Of a stretch of DNA of 64,000 nucleotides, positions 21,025 through 29,553 are shown piece after piece. The DNA lies in NCBI GenBank assembly GCA_963377175.1, contig CAUJNA010000174.1, forward strand, positions 120,422 to 184,421. Direction: 5' to 3'. The notes under the pieces are model-generated. The model had not been told where the DNA came from. It searched no databases and was given only the letters and a program-made list of their open reading frames with translations. How positions within the stretch are numbered: position 1 is the stretch's first letter; each line of letters opens with the position of its first letter. A program made the position numbers and the translations under genes. The DNA comes from Effrenium voratum (lineage: Eukaryota > Sar > Dinophyceae > Suessiales > Symbiodiniaceae).

Positions 21025-21380
21025 ATGAGCTCACGACACGGGGACCCCCTTGCGGCTTTGCCCATTAGCCGGTTCTTATCACAGATTTGGTCGTGTGACC
21101 CATGCCGCCTGGATCCAGTGTCGTCAAAGCCCAGACTTCGGAGAAGCCTGGCGTCCCAGCTCATCGGCGAGTCTGACAGTGACACCGAGCGCTTGGTTTT
21201 TCGTGTAGGCACTTGTAAAAAGAAAAGGCTGCTTGGTGACCAGCAGTCCGGGCAATCTGTGACAGACTTGAATGTTGGAGCGGTTTCTGCAGCCCCTGCA
21301 AACTCTGCTGAAAACAGCTACCCTTTGCCAGCTGGTGTTGTCCATGTGGGGAGAAGAGCTTACATGATCCCTATGCCCGC
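21025..21380 (+). CDS. Split gene A, exon preceding the GIY-YIG-like module
   Basis: The frame is open for about 115 codons. The most protein-like part reads RSLASQLIGESDSDTERLVF, then VGTCKKKRLLGDQQSGQS. It is moderately disordered and basic. It ends before the CCTCCTTCCAG acceptor of the next exon, and the next exon uses a different frame, so an intron of a few tens of bases lies between them. Confidence 0.45.
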
Positions 21381-21394
21381 TTGCCTCCTTCCAG

Positions 21395-21796
21395 TTGGCG
21401 GAGTTGGCCGCCATCCCACGCGTGGTCCTGCGCTTCCCAAGCGCCAGGACTTTTGACGCTATTTACAGACACTGCTGCTCTGAGGTGGACTGCGTGCGGT
21501 CTGATTATGGGGCAGTTGCTGTCTTCAAGATTGGCATTTCTGCAAATATTGCATACCGCATTGCCAAATATGCTGAATCCAATTTCGAAGAAATGAGGCT
21601 GCTGCACAATTCAAATGATGCTACTTCTGTTGCCGTTTTGGAAATCCTTTTGATCAAGCAGTATCAACAGTGCACAGGCTGCCGCAACATGTCCAAGGGC
21701 GGTGATGGCAGCATGGTCGCGCGAAACCCGCACGGCCCCTTTTTCTTGTATTGCGTTGCAGCCAGTGCTGACCAGGGGAAACGCATTGGCGCTTAG
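21395..21796 (+). CDS. Split gene A, GIY-YIG-like (MUG113/T5orf172-type) nuclease module
   Basis: The acceptor TTGCCTCCTTCCAG at 21394 opens a ~130-codon exon. Residues 1-40 include IPRVVLRFPSARTFDAIY. Then comes VAVFKIGISANIAYRI, where KIGIS corresponds to the YIG strand and the following Arg to the conserved Arg of GIY-YIG folds. VLEILLIKQY supplies the conserved Glu. GCRNMSKGGDGSM and HGPFFLYCV complete a pattern like the MUG113/T5orf172 branch. The GIY half is degenerate (VAVF), so catalysis is uncertain. The end, ADQGKRIGA, is followed by TAG. The fold assignment is inference from motifs. Confidence 0.55.
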   Translation: MAELAAIPRVVLRFPSARTFDAIYRHCCSEVDCVRSDYGAVAVFKIGISANIAYRIAKYAESNFEEMRLLHNSNDATSVAVLEILLIKQYQQCTGCRNMSKGGDGSMVARNPHGPFFLYCVAASADQGKRIGA

Positions 21797-22253
21797 AAAA
21801 GAGGACGTTCAACTTCTGCAGTTCTTCCCCTAACGGCAAACCACTGTGATTTACAACAAGCTGTTTCGTTTTGGGGGAGTGCGGATTTCTTAGTGCGGGA
21901 TTCAATCTTAAACGGGGGCTGTGGATACGGAAGCTGGTTTTTGCTGCAAACTGCACAAGTGTGTTACAAACAACCTTTATGACCTTTTTTGTGAAAGAGG
22001 ACTAGGTTCACAAGAACTTAATTTACAGTGTTGGCTTCCTATTGATTGAGCTGGCGAAAAGGTGTTTGTTATCAGGGCCCACTTACTGACAAAAGAAAGG
22101 GATGTTTTGATGCCAGTGTTTGGGCGATCTCTTTCATCACAAAATCAAAAGCAAAAGGGTGTTGCAGTGAACCATGTGCTCAGGATGGCCCGTCCGGGCC
22201 AGCCTTAACATAAAACCATACTTCCCGCCCAGGCCCCGCCCAAGAAGAACTAG

Positions 22254-22790
22254 GGCATCCTGGATCTGGTCGATGGCGGCCAGCGCATGGTTGTGGTCCC
22301 GCGCAGGGGGTGCTTTGAAGCCAAGGCAAAAAAAGCTAGTGCAAAACTGGAGGAGAAATGCTTCAGCTAGGTAAAACACGGCGCCCTGCCACCTGCTGTT
22401 TTGAGTCAAAGCACACAAAGCCAGTAATCACATTGATTTTTGCTGTTTTTTTTGGAGCGCTGTCTCCTGACAGCCGAAGCCTTGGCTGCCATACAGCCCT
22501 TGCGTTTTGAAGTTCCGGCAATCTTGGAGTTGCGCCTGCTGGCAGGGGTACAAAATGCGTCCTGAAGTTGGGAGTTGCTGTCCAATCCCTGGCAACGTGA
22601 TCAAGCCCATTGTTGGAAAGCTTTTGTCGCGACATCGCTCCCCTCGCAGGTGAAGCTGCCCCGTTTCGGGATCATTTGGAAGAACTGGTAGGGAACGGAG
22701 CTCCTTGGTTTGAACAGCAGTGCGCGTTTGTTTTTTCAAACAACAAGTCTTCGGCAACCTGCAGCTCTGAAAGGAAAACGTGCGCTCAGT
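22254..22790 (+). CDS. Split gene A, three short exons
   Basis: About 22254-22370 reads GILDLVDGGQRMVVVPRRG and then a Lys-rich helix; it is bounded by AACTAG and by AG/GTAAAA, although TAG falls in frame at its end. 22496-22567 reads PLRFEVPAILELRLLAGVQ. 22640-22720 reads PLAGEAAPFRDHLEELVGNG. All have ordered composition and sit between the GIY-YIG-like and C-terminal modules. The minus-strand frames here look non-coding. Confidence 0.35.
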
Positions 22791-22929
22791 GGATCTGAGG
22801 AAAGCGTGGAACAAATATGCTCATCCGCATGCGCTGCGCAAGAAGCAGCGGGCCTAGACTTTGAAGTCATAGTTACTCACTTGTGTTCCTGGAACCCCTT
22901 TCCTGCCCAGCCCAGGAAGCCCACCTTGC

Positions 22930-23100
22930 CGGCTTTAGCTTGAGCGCTGGCGTCGGCTCCTTGAAAAAGATGGCGCGGGGTGTCAACGCCTCCCGAGACT
23001 TTTGGAAGCAAGCACAGCTTCCAGTGGCCTCTGGGATTGAATTGATTCGGGAGTTGTTTTTTGGACAAAATAGGGAACCTTCCTTGCAAAGCCGAAGCCT
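22930..23100 (+). CDS. Split gene A, short exon before the Cys-containing module
   Basis: The frame reads AGFSLSAGVGSLKKMARGVN, then SRDFWKQAQLPVASGIELIR and ELFFGQNREPSL. The aromatic-rich amphipathic sequence is typical of a folded region. It runs nearly into ATG 23108 in another frame, so an intron boundary or indel lies close to 23100. Confidence 0.35.
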
Positions 23101-23107
23101 ATAGGAT

Positions 23108-23917
23108 ATGATTGAAATCGAAGCTGAAGTGGACCTCACCGAAGAGGGCGAAGGAGTATGCGTGAGGCCTGTCCCTGTGGTGAACTTTGTGTCGCTGATA
23201 CAGTACCTTTTCAGCGCGCGTGGCATAGAGATCAACCCAAACACTGTGCGGCAATACTGGCGACACCTTGAAGAGTTTGTCTCTTGGGGAAAAGATCACC
23301 CTGCAACACAGCAAGGTTCCCATGTGCCTCTCGCCCTTTATGGCGATGAGGCTCGCTACACCGACCAGGCTGGATTCACGGAGAAGGTGTTGGCTGTCAC
23401 GTGCAGTTGCCCGTTGTGGCGCCCCGCAAGCTGCCGAAACAGCAGATTTTTGATTTTTGCGATCCGTTGCTCCTTGGCAACGGGCTACCGGACGCTGTGG
23501 GCCGTCTACAGGTATTTGAGCTGGGCCTTGAACATCTTGTTTCAAGGAGTCAAGCCAGCCACAGGCTACCTTGGTTCCAAGCTGCCACCCAACTTGCAAC
23601 CTTCAGAGCCAGGCAGCCAAGAACCCATCTTGGAGGGCGGCCTTGCGTTTGCCCTGGTAGAGCTGAGGGGGGACTGGGCGTGGCATTTGTTTGCCTATCA
23701 GCTTCAGCCGAGATGGAATTCGATCCATTGCTGTTTTCGCTGCCGGGCGATGTCTCGTGGGCAGAACCCTGACACGCTCTACACCAACTTCTCTGCGAAT
23801 GCAGGGTGGTTGTCCACCCAGGTCAGCCATGTTGAGTTCTTGAACCGCATGTTGAAGCCAGGCTTGTTTTGTGCCCTAGCAGCATGGCTCAGCGAATGGT
23901 TTCCCTTGAATGCTTGA
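23108..23917 (+). CDS. Split gene A, LYGDEA module with Cys pair
   Basis: This is the longest uninterrupted plus-strand frame of the gene (269 codons). In order: an acidic start; VSLIQYLFSARGIEIN; VPLALYGDEARYTDQAGF (residues 76-93); CSCPLWRPASCRNSRFLIFA; WALNILFQGV; LAFALVELRGDWAWHLFAY; CCFRCRAMSRG, a possible metal-binding Cys set; and SHVEFLNRMLKPGLFC. From memory, the order LYGD(D/E)A, SRF, FALxELRGDWxxH, CxxC is shared by many dinoflagellate hypothetical proteins. A conserved Asp pair and a Cys pair could suit a nuclease or transposase-like fold, but this is inference. The frame closes at 23917. Confidence 0.6.
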   Translation: MIEIEAEVDLTEEGEGVCVRPVPVVNFVSLIQYLFSARGIEINPNTVRQYWRHLEEFVSWGKDHPATQQGSHVPLALYGDEARYTDQAGFTEKVLAVTCSCPLWRPASCRNSRFLIFAIRCSLATGYRTLWAVYRYLSWALNILFQGVKPATGYLGSKLPPNLQPSEPGSQEPILEGGLAFALVELRGDWAWHLFAYQLQPRWNSIHCCFRCRAMSRGQNPDTLYTNFSANAGWLSTQVSHVEFLNRMLKPGLFCALAAWLSEWFPLNA

Positions 23918-24205
23918 CGACATTGAACAATCTTACAGGGCTATAGGACTCGTTTTTGTGTCAAACCCATCTGACGCTCATCCCTTCAAGCTGATGCTGA
24001 TTTGGCTTTTGGAAAGCTAAGGCCCGCTGTTCGCTGTGATCGGATTTCATCACATGATGATCCGGTTTTGTTCTTCTCACAATATTCAATTGGGCACATT
24101 GCATCGCACAAACGGCTCAGCCCTGCGACTCGACTCAACGGGTTTGGGTATTCTCAATATTGACAATTCTTGCTCCGCCCTGTTTGTTAGCCAAGGCTGA
24201 CCCTG

Positions 24206-24565
24206 ATGGAAGCCGGATTCTGGTGCAGTGCATCTGCGGAACTGCCTGTTGCCATAAAGCATGCCTACCAACATTTCCGGGCTTGGAAAAAACACAGCAA
24301 GGTTAGCTGCTCGCAACCATCCTTTGGGGCAAGGTCTGACACTTGGATTGGATGGGTTCCGTTTCCAAAAAAATGCAAGCGCATGTCCGCCCCTCATCCG
24401 CGCCTTGCCCAGGTAATGACGGCTGATGAGCCATGCTGGGGCTTGAAAGCGTACAATGGCAGAGTGGTGGCTGCCTGGTTAGCATCCTGTGCTACAGAGC
24501 TGTGCCGCAAACCTGGGGCAACTGACGAACACAAATTGATGGCAGCGTGCTTGTCAGGGCCCTAA
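24206..24565 (+). CDS. Split gene A, continuation of the LYGDEA module
   Basis: The frame reads VAIKHAYQHFRAWKKHSKVS, then CSQPSFGA, and later WGLKAYNGRVVAAWLASC with TDEHKLMAACLSG. SQP.F and KAYNGR..(A/V).WL in this order follow the LYGD/ELRGDW segment in the same family as I recall it, which supports an intron between 23917 and about 24210. The middle of the open frame (RSDTWIGWVPFPKK) may be intronic. Confidence 0.5.
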   Translation: MEAGFWCSASAELPVAIKHAYQHFRAWKKHSKVSCSQPSFGARSDTWIGWVPFPKKCKRMSAPHPRLAQVMTADEPCWGLKAYNGRVVAAWLASCATELCRKPGATDEHKLMAACLSGP

Positions 24566-25439
24566 TCCTCGGCTTGTTTTGCAAGCGTGTTTTGCTGCTT
24601 TTTGGGGTCTCCCTTGTAACTTCCCTGCCTGCAGGGTTGCCGGGAATGACATGATGTCTGGAATGGAGGCTGCTGGCAGGTATCTGCAGGGGCCTGAGGG
24701 AACGAATGATCGCAACCCGAAACCTTTCTTTTTGCTGACTTGATGTCAGGAAACCATCTTTGAGACTTAGTTGGTCCACTGCTGCAACGGAAAAATACTG
24801 AAAATGCCACTTCAGGCTGGCTGTTTCGCGCTGGGTCCCCCCCGCTCAAAAAAATATAAAAATAGACCACTGTGGAGGGCTTGGCTGACTTACTCTGTGC
24901 AGTTTTAGCCGCGAAGGGCTTGGTGTCTTCCGCTAACAGAAGCCAGCAGCCAGCTTCAGCCCTGCTGTGTCGGCGCTTGTCAGGTCTGAGCCGGAAGCGG
25001 CTCAGATCCGAGATGACGGGCTCGCCTACTTGAAGTGCTCCAAAGCATTGGCTCTGATGAACTGCACCAGGCGGGCCCTGTGCCTCCCAAAATGTTATCC
25101 TGATAATTTGCGAAGTTAAGAAGGGTTCCCTGCTGGATGAAAATGGCGACCCATTTTTGGGGGAGTATGGGGGCCCCTTGATCCTGCGCAAAGGGAAGCC
25201 CCGCAACCAAAGTGGCGTTGTTTGCAGTGAAACCCTGAACTTGAGATTTTGCTCCGGTCCAAGGCGAAACCAAGTGAGATGGACGCAGATTCCGAAAACA
25301 CACGCCTCTTGGCTGCGATGGCCGCCGCTGACAAAAACAAACACTGAGACAAGGCGCCAGGCGTCGGGACTGTTTCTTTTGAAACGCATTTCTGGTAGCC
25401 AGCCTCAGTTTCAATTTCGCCTTTTCCCAAGGCTTTGCA

Positions 25440-25770
25440 CCACCAGTTGCTTGAACAGTATGCCACCCGCAGCCTGGCCTGAACGAGCAAACCTTTTGTT
25501 TTGGTTCGCCAGCGCACCTTGGGCAAGCCGCTCAGGATACAACATGAGATTTGAGCACACAATGTGCGACGAAGACTTTATGCGCTACATAAAAGGCCAG
25601 CCCTTGTCCCGCACGTGCTTGTTTCAAAACGCTCCGTGCGATTGGCCCGGCGGAGGACTTGCGAAGAGCTGTCACAGATTTCGCCTGATGAGGGGCATTC
25701 TTGCTCGCTCCCTTCTTCGCCTCAAGCACGCGCGCAAGAAAGTGAGGACCCTGCTTTCTGGCAAAACATT
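25440..25770 (+). CDS. Split gene A, probable C-terminal exons
   Basis: The frame reads YNMRFEHTMCDEDFMRYIKG, with the His/Asp-Glu-Asp cluster I associate with the C-terminal part of the same family. In the same frame follows KSCHRFRLMRGILARSLLRL, a basic helix. A short intron may separate them. Between 24565 and 25440 only fragments such as GMEAAGRYLQGPEG (about 24660) look coding. The gene probably ends by 25.86 kb. The long minus-strand frames over 24.6-25.4 kb are shadows. Confidence 0.4.
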
Positions 25771-25859
25771 GCCTTTGCCTTGCCAACAAGGCCTTACAAA
25801 TGTGTGGTCTTTGCAGGAACTATCGATTGAAACGCGAGTGAGTGAGCGACGCGTCAGCT

Positions 25860-26640
25860 AAATTTCAAGTGTGTCTGCCCTTTCAAGCTGGCAGGGTTGC
25901 TCGAGACTATTCCTTTTTCTCCTTCCAGGTGGCACGCAGTGGTTTCTCTCCTGATTACAGGGTTCCCTAAATCGGGTAATATAAAGGATGTTTGAACAAC
26001 CCAGTCACACTGGGAGGCCGGATGAAAGTTGTAGAAAAGTGTCTTGAAGGCACATCGCCAGTTGCCTGCCTGGAGCTGGCCCTGCAGCCGTTGAAAAAGT
26101 AGGATGCTGTCGGTTTGAGCGTTCAGCGAGCGCGTTTTCCAAAACACTTGGCTTCCCTCAGTGTGCCAAAGTAACCAGCAATGGCCATCGCAAGAGAGAG
26201 TTTCCAGGGAAACCGACAGCGTCGTCTCCTTTGGGGTTTGACCTTTTTTTTTTGCCGGCAATAACAACGCCTGGATCCTTGAAGGGATCAGCTACCGGTG
26301 GGGCCCCTGTGCGCCCCCAAGGTTTCATTGCGCAAAAAAGGGCTTGGCTGGTTGAAAGCTGGCGCGCGTGTGTGTGTGTGTGTGTGTCAAAGCTAGCTTG
26401 CAGGGAAGCACGCGCATAACGCATATTGTTCGACATGCTTGTCCATCTGCCCCGCAGACACGTTTAGAACAAACACCTGCTTGCGTGACGAGTGTGTGTA
26501 CTTGCGTTTATGTCTCTCTGTGTGCGCGCGAGAGGCGCGCGGGTCTGTGTGTCCGTGTGATGTCTGGCTGCGCAACACGCTTGTGTGTTTGTGGACTCAT
26601 TTCTTCGCTTGCTTGTTTGCTTGTTTCGTCGTTTTTTGTG
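25860..26640. other. Spacer without supported gene
   Basis: Only short frames are present. A (GT)n run occurs at about 26366-26388. No exon-like segment or structured repeat was seen. Confidence 0.5.
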
Positions 26641-27422
26641 TGTTTGTTTGTTTTTTTGTTTGTTTGTCGATTGGTTGGTTGGTTGGTTGGGTTGGGTTGG
26701 TTGGTTGGTGCAAAGGGTCCGGGCCCTCCTAGGGAGGGACCGGCCTGTTTGTTGGAAACGGGGCCCTCGTGGCTAGCCGTCGGATAAGCGTCGGACAACC
26801 GTCGGATATTTGGATAACCGTCGGATTTTTGGGCCGGGGCCCCCCAAAACGGATAACCGTCGGATAGCGAGGGCCCGCGAGGGCCCGCAAGGGCCGGCAA
26901 GGGCCCGAGGGCCCGAAACATAAGTTGGGAGCGTCTGGGTTGTTAAATTGTTTCTTTTGTTTGTTTGTCCTCTTGTTTGTTTGTTGTTTGTTTTCTTTGT
27001 GTTTGTGTTCTGGTGTGTGTTTGTTTGTTGTTTGTTTGTTTGTTTGTTGGTTTTGCTTGCTGTTTGCTTGCTGTTTGCTTGTGTGTTTGCTTGTGTGCTT
27101 CTTGCTTGCTTGTTTGTTTGTTTGTTTGTTTGTTTGTTTGCTTGTGCGGTTGCTTTTTGCTTGCTTGTTTGCTTTGCTATTTTGCTTGTTTGCTTGCTAT
27201 TTTGCTTGTTTTTGTTTGTTTGTTTGTTTTGCGTGTACGCATGTATGTATGTTTGTTTGTTTGCAAATTTGTTTTTGTTTGTTTGTTGTTGTATCATGTG
27301 TTTGCGATTGTTTTTGTTTGTTTGTGTTTGCGTTTGTTTGTTTGTGTTGTGGGGGGCTTTGTTGCTTCTGTCTGTCTTTCTGTATTTCTTTCCCTATTGT
27401 TCTTTCTTTCTGTCTTTCTTTT

Positions 27423-27462
<40 letters not shown>

Positions 27463-27660
27463 TCCTTCTTTCATTTTTTCATTTTTCCATTTTTATTGTT
27501 TTTTTTTGTTTGTTTGTCTGTTTGCTTGTTTGTTTCTTTGTTCGTTTCTCTATTTGCTTGTTCTTGGTTTGATTAAGTCTTTGTGTGTTTCTGTATATTT
27601 GTTTGTTTGTTTGTTTGTTTCTTTGTTTTTGCTTTTCTTTTCTTGTTTCTTTGATTGTAT
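26640..27660. repeat. GTTT/CTTT-rich simple-sequence block
   Basis: Runs of GTTT, GGTT, TTGC and finally CTTT tetramers cover most of this kilobase, interrupted at 26777-26918 by a GC-rich minisatellite. Plus-strand translations are Cys/Leu/Phe/Val runs and minus-strand translations Lys/Asn/Gln/Thr runs; all are artefacts. Confidence 0.9.
26777..26918. repeat. CCGTCGGATAA and GAGGGCCCGC minisatellite
   Basis: An 11-bp core (ACCGTCGGATA and variants) occurs about six times with irregular spacing, followed by repeats of GAGGGCCCGC / AAGGGCCGGC. It is a GC-rich island inside T/G-rich microsatellite DNA. Confidence 0.85.
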
Positions 27661-27779
27661 GTTTGTCTCGGCTTGTGCGTCTGCGTGCCTGTGCGCGCGC
27701 GTGTCTATGCGGGTTTGCGTCCCGCGTTCGTGTCTGCGCGCGTGTGTTTGTGTGGTGTAATGATCGCTGTCCGTGAGCT

Positions 27780-27814
27780 TGCGTGTTGTTGCGTGTTTGT
27801 GCGCGCACTTGCGC

Positions 27815-27846
<32 letters not shown>

Positions 27847-27990
27847 GTGTGTGTGTGTGTGTATGTGTGTGCGTGTCTCTGTGTGTGTGTGTGTGCGTGC
27901 GCGCGTGTTGCGCGTGCGTCCGTGTATGTATACGCGCGTGTGTTTGCGCGCGCGTGTGCAGGTGTTTGTGTGTGTGTGTCTGTCTGTCGC
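27780..27990. repeat. (GT)n microsatellite
   Basis: Alternating GT with GC interruptions extends about 200 bases. The long minus-strand His/Thr/Arg-rich translation here is an artefact of the repeat. Confidence 0.9.
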
Positions 27991-28171
27991 GCGCAGGCGT
28001 GCTGCAGGTGCTTGTGTGCGAGCTGCGTATCAGCGCGCTGCGCTTGCAGTTTCTTTGGCGCGCAATCTGGCGCAAAGTTGAAGGCCGCGCGCGCAACACT
28101 TACACGCGCAAAGCCACGCAGACGATCAGTATCCAGCTTCCTAATTAGTCAGCCTGTTTTTGAAAGCATTG

Positions 28172-28202
28172 CTTATATATATAAATATATATATATATAT
28201 AC

Positions 28203-28234
<32 letters not shown>
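28172..28234. repeat. (TA)n microsatellite
   Basis: A run of about 60 bases of alternating TA with occasional C, followed by a second short ATATAT run near 28535-28560. These AT tracts lie just beyond the 3' end of ORF3 on the minus strand. No LTR-like sequence was recognised between 28240 and 28644. Confidence 0.9.
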
Positions 28235-28644
28235 TTACATTTGGGGCTTTGGGGTGGCCGTTGCATGGGGTCGCTGACCTTCTTGGGGTTGCAAGGCAAC
28301 CCTGTTTTGAGGGGCGGCTTTTTTTGTTGTCCCAAGCGGCGCGCGCAAGTGCATTTTGCACTTATGCCTTTCTTGCAATTGCTAGCTTGGGTCTACGCCT
28401 TGCAAGTTGGCAGGCGCTGGTTGGCTGCAAGCAGAGTTGCCCGCAACCTTTAATGGCCAAACGGCCCAGACTAAAACGTTGCTGGCCATGGTGTGGAAAC
28501 AATGGCGAGCAAGCGGCCCTGTCCCTTGTAACCAATATATGTATATATATATATACATAAAGATGCGCAGAAGCGGCGACCGCGCAAAGAAGCGTCGGCG
28601 CATGCGGAAAACGATCGACCTTGCTTTTCAAGGGCGGCGGAGGG

Positions 28645-29553
28645 TCAGGGAAAGATATGCACAGAGAGGTAAAGGGCAAATGCTGAATTTAGACTGCCCT
28701 TTCTCGTCATATGACGACCCCATTGCGCCGCCTGTTGCGGGTGCTCGATCAAATATGCCAAGACAGACATATTGTCGGGAATCGAGACGCCAGTGTTGCT
28801 CTCCTCGATGAGCAGCTGTTTCGCTACCCACCGCTCGAGAGCCTCATCACTCGCCCGCACACAAGCGTGAGTGTCCTTTGAGGTTACCTTTGCAACCTCC
28901 TGAAACGCAACTTGCACAATGTCCGCATTGGGAATGTGCACAAGATGCGGCGCACAGCGCAAACCGGTGATCATACAGCTGACCACCTCGCGGATCGGGT
29001 TTACCGATGCCATGAGAGGGGCCCACGCGTCGGTCTCCCCCTCATGCCAGCTGCTGGGGCGAACTGCTTTGAGTTCGCTCAGCCAGATTGGCTGTCCATG
29101 CTTAACCAGAGCGCGGACGGTGCCTGGCACCCATTCACGATAGAAAATCGGCAGATGGCAACCATTGCATAGAATGGTGCCATACATGTTCAAATGCGCG
29201 CACCGAGGGCACCAGTAGTCATGCATGGGAGCATTGTCCCATGAAAATGACACCCCTCTTCGCGGTCCCTGAACATTCAACTCACGGACCGCCCAGGGGC
29301 GGATGTATATTACATCCCCTTCCTGATGCAGATAGCATGCGCGCCAGAATGGCGCATGTATCTCTTCCCGCACGGCGATCAAACCGCGTCGGGTTTTGTA
29401 GATGCCGGCGGCCTCCTCGATGGCCATCCACTTTAGGTCAACGGCCACAACGACATGGCGCTTGTCCATGTACTTGACGCGATCGTCAACATAAAATTCG
29501 CCCTCACTATTGGGGCTGGGCAACTTGAGGAAAGGCACCGCCCTCCATCCCAA
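28645..29553 (-). CDS. ORF3 region, segment F: RanBP2-type zinc finger protein end
   Basis: This 302-codon frame overlaps the preceding segment by 47 bases; the preceding frame stops at a CCCCAATAG sequence. Deleting one C there would make the two continuous, so the first ~15 codons of this frame are probably shadow. Residues 114-132 read WCPRCAHLNMYGTILCNGC, a CX2CX10CX2C finger with the Asn three residues after Cys2 and six before Cys3, as in RanBP2/NZF fingers, which bind ubiquitin or single-stranded RNA. The rest is mixed alpha/beta (YVDDRVKYMDKRHVVVAVDL) and a helical C-terminus. The ligand is inference. Confidence 0.6.
   Translation of the reverse strand: MGWRAVPFLKLPSPNSEGEFYVDDRVKYMDKRHVVVAVDLKWMAIEEAAGIYKTRRGLIAVREEIHAPFWRACYLHQEGDVIYIRPWAVRELNVQGPRRGVSFSWDNAPMHDYWCPRCAHLNMYGTILCNGCHLPIFYREWVPGTVRALVKHGQPIWLSELKAVRPSSWHEGETDAWAPLMASVNPIREVVSCMITGLRCAPHLVHIPNADIVQVAFQEVAKVTSKDTHACVRASDEALERWVAKQLLIEESNTGVSIPDNMSVLAYLIEHPQQAAQWGRHMTRKGSLNSAFALYLSVHIFP

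Noticed and set aside
24562..25389. 275-codon minus-strand frame
   Set aside because: No motif, and low-complexity character. Plus-strand exons of split gene A flank and partly overlap the region.
26925..28099. Cys/Leu/Phe-rich, Lys/Asn-rich and His/Thr-rich frames
   Set aside because: They are artefacts of GTTT, CTTT and GT simple repeats.
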